NCBI GenBank assembly: GCA_017521805.1
Contig: JAFXDK010000042.1
Location: 60,550 to 124,549, forward strand
Reading direction: 5' to 3'
Source of the DNA: Ruminococcus sp.
GTDB taxonomy: Bacteria > Bacillota > Clostridia > Oscillospirales > Ruminococcaceae
Length of the DNA: 64,000 nucleotides
The translations under genes were made by a program, and so were the position numbers. This document shows, piece by piece, positions 44,743 through 52,346 of this stretch; within the stretch, counting starts at the first letter, position 1; every line of letters begins with the position of its first letter. The notes beneath the pieces were generated by a model. That model was not told the origin of the DNA, searched no databases, and saw nothing but the letters and a program-made list of their open reading frames with translations.

Positions 44743-45690
44743 ATGGCAGATGTAATCAAAAAGGCTACAAGAGAAAGCTATGGCGAGGCTCTGAGAGACC
44801 TTGCAGGAGAATACAAGGATTTAATCGTACTGGACGCTGACCTTGCGGCAGCTACAAAGACAGGCGTATTCAAGAAAGCTTGTCCCGAGCGTTTCTTTGA
44901 CTGCGGTATTGCAGAGGCAAATATGATGGGCGTTGCGGCAGGTCTTGCTGCTTGCGGAAAGATTCCTTTTGCAAGCACATTCGCGATGTTTGCGGCTGGA
45001 CGTGCTTATGAAATCGTAAGAAACTCTATCGGATATCCCCACCTCAACGTAAAAATCGGCGCTACACACGCAGGTATTTCCGTAGGCGAGGACGGTGCAA
45101 CTCACCAGTGCAACGAGGATATCGCTCTTATGAGAACTATCCCCGGAATGACAATCATCAACCCCAGCGATGACGTTGAGGCTAAGGCTGCTGTAAAGGC
45201 TGCTCTTGACTTTGAGGGTCCTGTATATATGCGTTTCGGCAGACTTGCAGTTCCCGTAATCAACGACGCTGAGACATATAAGTTTGAGCTTGGCAAGGGC
45301 GTTGTACTCAAGGACGGAAGCGATGTAACAATCGTTGCAACAGGACTTCTTGTAAACGAGGCTGTTGAGGCTGCAAAGGTTCTTGAAGCTGAGGGAATTT
45401 CCGCAAGAGTTGTAAATATCCACACAATCAAGCCTCTTGATAAGGAGCTTATCTGCAAGTGTGCTAAGGAAACAGGTGTAATTGTTACAGCTGAGGAACA
45501 CAGCGTAATCGGCGGACTTGGTTCTGCTGTAGCTGAAGCTGTTACAGAGTGCTGTCCTGTTCCCGTTGTTAAAATTGGTGTAAATGATGAATATGGTCAT
45601 TCAGGCCCTGCTGTTGACCTCCTTAAAGAATTCGGACTTTGCGCTGATAATATCGTTGCTAAGGTTAAGGAAGCTGTTAAGCTGAAATAA
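44743..45690 (+). CDS. Transketolase, C-terminal subunit
   Basis: 315 residues, holding the pyrimidine-binding and C-terminal domains. LDADLAAATKTG, FDCGIAEANMMGVAAGLAA (with the Glu that activates thiamine) and HAGISVGEDGATHQ are typical. It forms one enzyme with the gene just upstream. A composite hairpin repeat starts 20 bp after the stop. Confidence 0.95.
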   Translation: MADVIKKATRESYGEALRDLAGEYKDLIVLDADLAAATKTGVFKKACPERFFDCGIAEANMMGVAAGLAACGKIPFASTFAMFAAGRAYEIVRNSIGYPHLNVKIGATHAGISVGEDGATHQCNEDIALMRTIPGMTIINPSDDVEAKAAVKAALDFEGPVYMRFGRLAVPVINDAETYKFELGKGVVLKDGSDVTIVATGLLVNEAVEAAKVLEAEGISARVVNIHTIKPLDKELICKCAKETGVIVTAEEHSVIGGLGSAVAEAVTECCPVPVVKIGVNDEYGHSGPAVDLLKEFGLCADNIVAKVKEAVKLK

Positions 45691-45710
45691 AACAGGATTT
45701 TTTCTTGTTT

Positions 45711-45877
45711 GGGATTCCAAAGGGCACTGCCCTTTGGCAGAGTCCAGAAGCAGCGCCTCTGGCAGGGTGTGGGACAGCGTCCCACATAGCGTTCAAGCGC
45801 TCTGCAAGGGGTGACTTTCAAAACAGTCCAGTGTACTGTTTTGAAAGAGGGGATGCTCTGTAAGAGAGAGCGTCCCC
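45711..45877 (+). repeat. Composite hairpin repeat, near full-length copy
   Basis: GGGATTC, then module A (CCAAAGGGCA/TGCCCTTTGG), B (CCAGAAGC/GCCTCTGG), C (TGTGGGAC/GTCCCACA), E (GCGTTCAAGCGC), F (TTTCAAAACAGT/ACTGTTTTGAAA) and G (GGGGATGCTCT/AGAGAGCGTCCCC). Module D is missing exactly. Confidence 0.88.
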
Positions 45878-45941
45878 AAAAACACGCTGTATATTTTAAA
45901 GAAACTTCTAAAAAGTTTTCTTATTACATTTTTTGACAAGC

Positions 45942-45971
45942 TGAGACAAGAATTTTTCTTGTCTCATTTTT
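45942..45971 (+). terminator. Intrinsic terminator just before the AraC-type gene
   Basis: TGAGACAAG/CTTGTCTCA with loop AATTTTT, followed by five T and G. It ends 12 bp before the AraC ATG. It can terminate the transketolase transcript or attenuate the regulator gene. Confidence 0.8.
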
Positions 45972-45983
45972 GCAGGTAAGAAT

Positions 45984-46757
45984 ATGAAAATTACGAAAAT
46001 AAAAACTGCCGAAAAAAATCCCGTTGAAATAAAGGGGACAGATATGCAGGATTATTGCCTGTATATATTCAGAAGTCCTGTAAGTATTACTCTCAGCGGC
46101 ATTGAAAGAATCTTCCAGAAAAACACGGTGATACTATACGAGGGCGGAGCAAGCCGCTATTTCAGCAGTGCAGGCAATTCAGAGCTGAAATACGATTTGG
46201 TACAATTCAGCCCTTCCCCCGCAGATATGCAGCATATCGGAAGTCTGAATATTCCAATTAATAAACCATTTTCCGTTGAAGATGATTATATTTTGTCTTC
46301 AACGATAAGAAATCTGGATTTGCATGGCTGTACCGCAGGAAGACGTTCAGCGGAGCTTATAGGGCTTTATATGCGGATTATACTCATAGCCCTTGAAGAA
46401 GCCAACAGCGGCGAGGAAAATGTTATCAGCGATATTCCGAGATTTCCGCAGTTAAAAGAGATAAGGCGGGAGATGTACGATAATCCTCAGCAGCATATGT
46501 CAATAGACAAGCTATGCAGACGGCTTGCAGTAAGCCGCACATACTTTCATAGAATATATCAAGCGGCATTCGGGATATCATTCCGACAGGACGAGATAAA
46601 AAGCAGGCTTATGCACGCCTGTCGGCTTCTTACAGATACGAAGGTATCTGTAAGCGTTATAGCGGAGAAATGCGGCTATGAATCGGAAACCTTTTTTATG
46701 AGGCAGTTCCGACAGCATATGGGCTGTACTCCCAGTGAGTACAGGAGAAAGGGATAA
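45984..46757 (+). CDS. AraC-family transcriptional regulator
   Basis: 257 residues. The N-terminal part (1-150) is a likely cupin-type sensor; the C-terminal 100 residues hold two HTHs (MSIDKLCRRLAVSRTYFHRI, then VSVIAEKCGYESETFFMRQF and GCTPSEYRRKG). Only eight bases of AGGTAAG precede the ATG, a weak ribosome site, and a terminator lies directly upstream. The effector and target are unknown. Confidence 0.9.
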   Translation: MKITKIKTAEKNPVEIKGTDMQDYCLYIFRSPVSITLSGIERIFQKNTVILYEGGASRYFSSAGNSELKYDLVQFSPSPADMQHIGSLNIPINKPFSVEDDYILSSTIRNLDLHGCTAGRRSAELIGLYMRIILIALEEANSGEENVISDIPRFPQLKEIRREMYDNPQQHMSIDKLCRRLAVSRTYFHRIYQAAFGISFRQDEIKSRLMHACRLLTDTKVSVSVIAEKCGYESETFFMRQFRQHMGCTPSEYRRKG

Positions 46758-46764
46758 TAATTTC

Positions 46765-46787
46765 AAGGGCGATAATTCATCGCCCTT
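46765..46787 (+). terminator. Hairpin terminator after the AraC-type gene
   Basis: AAGGGCGAT/ATCGCCCTT with a five-base loop, followed by a mixed T-rich stretch. Confidence 0.6.
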
Positions 46788-46817
46788 ATTCATTGTTTAT
46801 AAAATTTTAAAAAGCCC

Positions 46818-46846
46818 TTTACATATGGTAATAATTGTGATATAAT
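46818..46846 (+). promoter_or_regulatory. Promoter of the VanY-like and oligopeptide-binding genes
   Basis: TTTACA (46818-46823) and TATAAT (46841-46846), 17 bp apart, 62 bp before the ATG. Confidence 0.75.
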
Positions 46847-46908
46847 TAAAAAGCGGTAAAATACCGCAGGAGAAATAAAAACAAAGAGAAAAGACAAGGA
46901 GAAAATTT

Positions 46909-47940
46909 ATGGCAAGAGGAGATAACAGACGAGGACGAAAAAAATATCGTGTGAGATACGACAGAATTGTTGTGCTTGCACTTGTTATCATTACAATGGC
47001 AGTTCTTATTTCATCATGCGTAAACGGCATAAAGGGCAAGAAAAATATAGGCTCAGTTCCTGAGCTTTCAAAAAATATCACAACTGCTGCAAAAAATACA
47101 CAAACAACCACAGAGGCAGCAGAAACAGAAGCAAATCCGCAGAATTCCGAAAATACTACAGAAACTGCAACAACTGCTGTAGGCTCAACAATTCCCGTTG
47201 CGGCTGAGGAAGTTCACAAGGGTAATCTTGTACTTGTAAATGCTGATTATGAATACACATTCCCCGAGGGTGATATCGAGCCTATCACAATTATAGAAAA
47301 TAAAAACGATTTCTATGATGCAGGCGACTACGTTACAAAGCTTGACAAGGAAGTTGTAATCCAGCTTAACGCACTTATGGAGGCTTATGCCGTTTCAAAG
47401 AATACAGATGATACAGATATATTTGTTCAGGACGGCTTCAGAACATACGATGAGCAGGTAGTCCGCCACAGCACCGGAAAGTCCAAAACCTTTGAAGCAG
47501 GACATGTTGACTATCACACAGGAAGAACTTTTGATATGTTCCTTATGGACAGCACGAGCAGTTCGGGATATGCTTACTTTACTGCTGACGAATGGTTTAA
47601 CCAGAATGCAGGCAGCTACGGATTTATTTTAAGATATCCCGAGGGCAAAAAGGAAAAGACAGGTGAAAACCCAAGATGCTATACATACCGCTATGTAGGA
47701 ATCCCTCATGCTTCATATATTAATTTCAATCAGCTTTGTCTTGAGGAGTATATTGAGGAAGTAAAGAGACATACTAACGATAACCCCCTTGAAATAACAG
47801 CAGGCGGAAATACTTATAACGTGTACTATGTTCCTGCGGCAGAAAGCGGAAACACCGACGTTCCCGTGCCTGATGACAAGCCATATACAATTTCAGGCTG
47901 TAATGCAGGCGGATTCATTGTAACTGTAACAATAAGCTGA
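46909..47940 (+). CDS. VanY/peptidase M15-like envelope protein lacking canonical catalytic residues
   Basis: 343 residues. A basic N terminus and membrane segment (about 20-36) end at LISSC, a possible lipobox with Cys37. A Thr/Glu-rich spacer spans 55-100. Residues about 140-285 match the VanY D-Ala-D-Ala carboxypeptidase fold: VQDGFRTYDEQ, DYHTGRTFDM, YGFILRYPEGKKEKTG and RYVGIPHASY. In the zinc motif SxHxxGxAxD the His position is Tyr202, while Asp209 is kept. In ExWHxRYVG the Glu and His positions appear as Arg256 and Thr259. It may thus be a non-catalytic cell-wall-binding protein, unless His203 and His267 take over. A 60-residue extension follows. Confidence 0.82.
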   Translation: MARGDNRRGRKKYRVRYDRIVVLALVIITMAVLISSCVNGIKGKKNIGSVPELSKNITTAAKNTQTTTEAAETEANPQNSENTTETATTAVGSTIPVAAEEVHKGNLVLVNADYEYTFPEGDIEPITIIENKNDFYDAGDYVTKLDKEVVIQLNALMEAYAVSKNTDDTDIFVQDGFRTYDEQVVRHSTGKSKTFEAGHVDYHTGRTFDMFLMDSTSSSGYAYFTADEWFNQNAGSYGFILRYPEGKKEKTGENPRCYTYRYVGIPHASYINFNQLCLEEYIEEVKRHTNDNPLEITAGGNTYNVYYVPAAESGNTDVPVPDDKPYTISGCNAGGFIVTVTIS

Positions 47941-47955
47941 TAAACGGAGACAAAA

Positions 47956-49593
47956 GTGAAAAAAAAAGCATTTCTTTTAAGTCTTGTTATGTGTGCCGCA
48001 GTGTTTTCATCCTGCGGCAACAACGATAAAGAGGACGGTTCGGGGCATATGTTCGACGTCGCTCTCAACGGAAATCCCGAGAGTCTTGACCCTCAGTTTG
48101 CATATGATTCCGCGTCAAATACCGTTATAAAGAACCTTTACAGCGGTCTTATGCGTGTTGATGAATCGGGAAACGTAGTCTGCTGCAACGCAGAAAAGTA
48201 CAAGGTTTCGGCAAATGGCATGGTTTATACATTTACACTCAGAGATGATAATTTCTGGTTTTTTGATGTAAACGATGACGACGTTATAACCGAGGACGAA
48301 TATTTCCCCGTAACTGCATATGATTATGCATTTGCGCTGAAACGCGTTCTTGACCCGCGAATGAAATCGCCCTACCGTGAGGAATTTTCCTGCATAGTGG
48401 GAGCATTTGAGGTAATGAACGGTATTGAATCCACTGATTTTGCAGAGATACACGCAGAAGATGAAAAAACGCTGAAAATTGTTCTGAATGCGCCTAACGC
48501 GGAATTTTTGCGCATAATGGCAACAGCGGCGGCATATCCCTGTAATGAGGAATTTTTCAATTCAACAAAGGGACGATATGGGCTTGACGACCGTTCTGTA
48601 ATGTCCAACGGAGCATTTTTCGTGCGTCAGTGGTTCTACGACCCCTACGGAAGCAACAATATTCTGTATATGAAGCGAAATGACGCTAACTGGAGTGAGA
48701 CATATGATATTATGCCCTCATTCCTCAGCTTTACAATCGAAAACGATGAAGAAGCCATACGTCAGGTTTTCAAAGAGGGCGACGTTGAGTGCTTTACTAC
48801 GCTGAACAGCAGTTCCTACAATACAAGCAAATATCTTGTGCAGGGTATTCCCGCAACAACGCTGGGTATTGTATTCAATCCCGAAAACGAGTATTTTTCG
48901 GATATAAACCTCAGAAAAGCTTTCGCACTGTCTATAGACCGTGAAACACTGAGTGAAAAAATTGATGATGATTTATTAGCGGCAAGTGGTATAATACCTC
49001 CTGCTGTTATGGTACACGGCAGAAGCTACAGAGAACTGGTTTCCGATAAGCCATTCTGCAATTATGACAGTAAACAGGCAGCTGAAAGCTATGAGACAGC
49101 AAAAAGCAATAAGAATTTTTCATCTCTTGGAGAAATAAAAATGCTTGTGAATGCGGAAACAGTGGATTCCTCATATCTTCACATAGTAACGCAGAAATGG
49201 CAGGAAATTTTCGGATTTCATGTGGGGATTGAGGACGTATCAGCAGAGGAATTCAACAGTCGTATTGAAAATGGAGATTATACTATAGCATTGTATGCGC
49301 TTAAAGGTAAAATTGCGGCTGGAAGTTCTGTTATACGTGAGTTTGAAAACAGTACTGTCTGCAAGGGATATCTGTCTGAGGGAAGCCTGACAGAAGCAAT
49401 TATAAGCTGTGAAACAGCAGACGGACTTGTGGAAAAATATTCCGAAGCTGAGCAGTATATAATACAAAGCTACAGATTCATACCATTATTTTATAAAAAT
49501 TCTTACCTTATAGCAGATAGCGAAAATGAAGATATAATATATGACCCATTCACAGAAGCGGTTGATTATCGAATAGCGCAGAATTATAGCTGA
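47956..49593 (+). CDS. Oligopeptide-binding lipoprotein (ABC transporter family 5)
   Basis: 545 residues. A lipoprotein signal MKKKAFLLSLVMCAAVFSSC with lipobox FSSC anchors it outside the membrane. The family-5 signature follows (NGNPESLDPQFAYDSASN, NLYSGLMRVDES). The start is a GTG at 47956 behind GGAGA. It is 15 bp downstream of the VanY-like gene and likely in the same transcript. No permease or ATPase genes are next to it, so it is an orphan binding protein that may serve a distant Opp system or sense wall peptides. Confidence 0.92.
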   Translation: MKKKAFLLSLVMCAAVFSSCGNNDKEDGSGHMFDVALNGNPESLDPQFAYDSASNTVIKNLYSGLMRVDESGNVVCCNAEKYKVSANGMVYTFTLRDDNFWFFDVNDDDVITEDEYFPVTAYDYAFALKRVLDPRMKSPYREEFSCIVGAFEVMNGIESTDFAEIHAEDEKTLKIVLNAPNAEFLRIMATAAAYPCNEEFFNSTKGRYGLDDRSVMSNGAFFVRQWFYDPYGSNNILYMKRNDANWSETYDIMPSFLSFTIENDEEAIRQVFKEGDVECFTTLNSSSYNTSKYLVQGIPATTLGIVFNPENEYFSDINLRKAFALSIDRETLSEKIDDDLLAASGIIPPAVMVHGRSYRELVSDKPFCNYDSKQAAESYETAKSNKNFSSLGEIKMLVNAETVDSSYLHIVTQKWQEIFGFHVGIEDVSAEEFNSRIENGDYTIALYALKGKIAAGSSVIREFENSTVCKGYLSEGSLTEAIISCETADGLVEKYSEAEQYIIQSYRFIPLFYKNSYLIADSENEDIIYDPFTEAVDYRIAQNYS

Positions 49594-49649
49594 TTCAAAA
49601 ATACTAGTGGCAACAAATTTATTTTTAGAAATTACCAATATAAAAAATT

Positions 49650-49675
49650 AAACGCAGTCTGAAAAGACTGCGTTT
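49650..49675. terminator. Bidirectional terminator
   Basis: AAACGCAGTC/GACTGCGTTT with loop TGAAAA. The minus side is followed by a T-rich stretch (AATTTTTTA), the plus side by AATTCAATT. It separates the convergent binding-protein and TetR genes. Confidence 0.8.
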
Positions 49676-49697
49676 AATTCAATTAGGGAGGTTTTAT

Positions 49698-50237
49698 TTA
49701 TTTTTTTCTTATAGCAACAATTGTTCCTGAGGAGAGATCTTCAAGCAGTTCAAGTACCTTGTTGATTCCCTGTTCGGAATATCTGAAATATGTGTGGTAT
49801 GAACCTTCAACAAGGAAAGTCATTTTCATTCTGTCCTCGATTGTGGGCTCGTATTCAGGAAAACTCTCAGCAATTACCTTATATAATTCGTCGATAAAAA
49901 TTTCAGCGAAACTATTGCTGCGCGAACCCTCAAAAAGAATTTTTATCATTTCTTCATTGGCAATAATTGAGTTGCTTAGCACACGCACAAATTCGCTTAC
50001 ATTTTCGAAAATATCATAGGTATTCGGTACACTTTTGAGACACTCGCAGATTAATTCACGTTCCAGCTTTTCCGAGAGGTCGTAAATATCACGATAGTGT
50101 AAATAGAAAGTCGCTTTGTTGATATTTGCAGCTGTTGAAAGCTCCTTGATAGTAATTTTTTCAAGTGGCTTTTGTTCTCTTACTTCGAGGAATGCTTTTT
50201 TTACGGCAGCTCTTGTTTTTGTAATTCTCAAATCCAT
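49698..50237 (-). CDS. TetR/AcrR-family transcriptional regulator
   Basis: 179 residues. The HTH is ITIKELSTAANINKATFYLH, followed by YRDIYDLSEKLE; the remaining helical part is the ligand domain. The ATG at 50237 follows GAGGTG by six bases; a GTG nine bases upstream is part of that ribosome site. It is divergent from glgB and 300 bp away, so glgB is a possible target, which is inference. Confidence 0.92.
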   Translation of the reverse strand: MDLRITKTRAAVKKAFLEVREQKPLEKITIKELSTAANINKATFYLHYRDIYDLSEKLERELICECLKSVPNTYDIFENVSEFVRVLSNSIIANEEMIKILFEGSRSNSFAEIFIDELYKVIAESFPEYEPTIEDRMKMTFLVEGSYHTYFRYSEQGINKVLELLEDLSSGTIVAIRKK

Positions 50238-50470
50238 TTTTTTCACCTCATTAATTTCTCTTATTTTTTTCTTTTTTTACAATTCTACCCTTTTCATTAA
50301 ATAATAGAATTTGTATAACTGAAGTTGTACTTAATACCTTATAATTATTATAGTATATTATTAGTCAAAAGTCAATAGTTTTTTATTATATTTTGATAGT
50401 TTTTTATTAAAAAATACGTAAATTTCCCTAAACATTTAACCAACCAAAATCTAACCTTGTGAAATGCTTG
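50238..50470. other. AT-rich intergenic region between TetR and glgB
   Basis: Very AT-rich, with TAGTTTTTTATTA words repeated twice near 50380-50410. It must hold the TetR promoter; no clear operator palindrome was found. Confidence 0.45.
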
Positions 50471-50499
50471 TTGACATTGGAATTTTCACATGCTATAAT
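50471..50499 (+). promoter_or_regulatory. Promoter of glgB
   Basis: TTGACA (50471-50476) and TATAAT (50494-50499), 17-bp spacer, a full consensus match, 45 bp before the start codon. Confidence 0.88.
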
Positions 50500-50543
50500 T
50501 ATGTGTACAATGTTGTGTATTGTGTGAAAAAGGAGATGTTTTT

Positions 50544-52331
50544 GTGGATATTTCTAATTTTTATAATGGAAATTCCTTTGATATATATGAATATCTGGGC
50601 GCTCATAGTACCGCAGAGGGTACAATTTTCAGAACTTATGCGCCGAATGCTTTAAAAGTTTCTCTTGTGGGAGATTTTTCAGATTGGCAGGAAATCCCTA
50701 TGAATCCTGTGAACGACGGCAGATTTTACGAAATTTTTGTCTCTGAAGCAAAGTCGGGAATGCGATACAAGTTTCGCATATACGACAAAAATGGAAAATA
50801 TCTCGACCACTGCGACCCTTGCGGCTTCGGCTGTGAGCTTCGCCCCAACACTTGTTCCGTTATTCGCAATATGGAGTATAATTTCAGCGACAGCGAATGG
50901 CTTAAAAAACGTACAGATTGCCATGACAGGCCGCTGAATATATATGAAATTCACCTTGGCTCATGGAAAAAAACTGAAAATAGCAGCTGTGAGTGGTACA
51001 ATTACGCTGAAATAGCTGATAAACTAATATCCCACATTAAGGAAAACGTCTATAACTATATTGAAATCATGCCTTTGAGCGAGCACCCCTGCGATGAATC
51101 ATGGGGATATCAGATAACGGGATTTTTCTCCCCTACCTCACGTTACGGCACAGCTGTACAGCTTATGGAGCTTATAGACAAATGCCACATGAACGGAATC
51201 GGCGTAATAATTGACTTTGTACCTGTTCATTTTGCTGTAAACGACTATGCCCTTGCAAAATATGACGGTACACCGCTGTTTGAATATTCCTCCGATGACA
51301 TAGGATATAACGAGTGGGGCAGCCGCAACTTCAACCATGCAAAAGGGGAGGTACGGTCATTTTTGCAGTCTGCGGCGAATTACTGGCTTGATGTGTATCA
51401 TTTTGACGGAATCCGCGTTGACGCTGTACGCAATCTTATATATTGGCAAGGGGACGAAAAACGGGGAATAAATACCCGTGCTATTGAATTTCTGCGGAAT
51501 ATGAACAGCGAATTGAAAAAAAGACATCCCACAGCCATAATTGCGGCGGAGGATTCCACAGCGTATCCGAAAATTACTGAATCAGTAGAAAAAGGCGGTT
51601 TAGGCTTTGATTACAAGTGGGATATGGGCTGGATGCACGATACGCTGGAATATTTTCAGACATCTCCCATGTATCGCACAAAGGATTACCACAAGCTTAC
51701 CTTTTCCATGGCATATTTTTATAATGAGCGTTTTATACTCCCCTTTTCTCATGATGAAGTCGTACACGGTAAGACGGCTATAGTTCAGAAGATGAACGGC
51801 GGCTATGAGGAAAAATTTCCGCAGGCAAGGTCGCTGTATCTGTATATGATAGCACATCCGGGAAAAAAGCTGAATTTTATGGGTAATGAGATAGGACAGC
51901 TCAGGGAATGGGACGAAAAACGTCAGCAGGACTGGGATTTGCTGGAATATCCTGTACACCACAGCTTCAATGGTTTTATAAAGGCTATAAATCGAATTTA
52001 TTTGCAATATGATGCACTTCACAGGGATTTTGAAAGAGATAATTTCCAGTGGGCGGACTGCGATTCCACAGAGGATTGTATATATGCCTTTTTCCGAAAG
52101 AGCAGTAATTCTGATATTCTTGCTGTATTCAATTTTTCGGATTGGGAAAAATTGGATTATACCGTAAAAATCGGGGAATATTCCAACACTGAGCTGCTTA
52201 TTGATTCTGATTGGGAGCAATTCGGTGGGAAATCACAGGAAATTGAAGTAAATATCCGTGACGGAAAGCTGACAATGGATATGCCGTCTTACAGCGGAAA
52301 AATATTTATACTAAAAAAGGACGCTATGTGA
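50544..52331 (+). CDS. glgB: 1,4-alpha-glucan branching enzyme
   Basis: 595 residues, GH13. It makes alpha-1,6 branches in glycogen. A CBM48 module (YLGAHSTAEGTIFRTYAPNA, then VSLVGDFSDW) precedes the barrel, with IYEIHLGSW, the nucleophile in FDGIRVDAVRN, the acid/base in AAEDST and the transition-state pair in PFSHDEVVHG. The start is a GTG at 50544 with AAGGAG eight bases before it. No other glycogen genes are adjacent. Confidence 0.96.
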   Translation: MDISNFYNGNSFDIYEYLGAHSTAEGTIFRTYAPNALKVSLVGDFSDWQEIPMNPVNDGRFYEIFVSEAKSGMRYKFRIYDKNGKYLDHCDPCGFGCELRPNTCSVIRNMEYNFSDSEWLKKRTDCHDRPLNIYEIHLGSWKKTENSSCEWYNYAEIADKLISHIKENVYNYIEIMPLSEHPCDESWGYQITGFFSPTSRYGTAVQLMELIDKCHMNGIGVIIDFVPVHFAVNDYALAKYDGTPLFEYSSDDIGYNEWGSRNFNHAKGEVRSFLQSAANYWLDVYHFDGIRVDAVRNLIYWQGDEKRGINTRAIEFLRNMNSELKKRHPTAIIAAEDSTAYPKITESVEKGGLGFDYKWDMGWMHDTLEYFQTSPMYRTKDYHKLTFSMAYFYNERFILPFSHDEVVHGKTAIVQKMNGGYEEKFPQARSLYLYMIAHPGKKLNFMGNEIGQLREWDEKRQQDWDLLEYPVHHSFNGFIKAINRIYLQYDALHRDFERDNFQWADCDSTEDCIYAFFRKSSNSDILAVFNFSDWEKLDYTVKIGEYSNTELLIDSDWEQFGGKSQEIEVNIRDGKLTMDMPSYSGKIFILKKDAM

Positions 52332-52346
52332 AGCGTCCTTTCGTTA
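52316..52346. terminator. Bidirectional terminator at the end of glgB
   Basis: AAAGGACGCT/AGCGTCCTTT overlapping the glgB stop codon, followed by CGTTATTTTT. The convergent regulator gene ends in the T-rich stretch. Confidence 0.75.
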
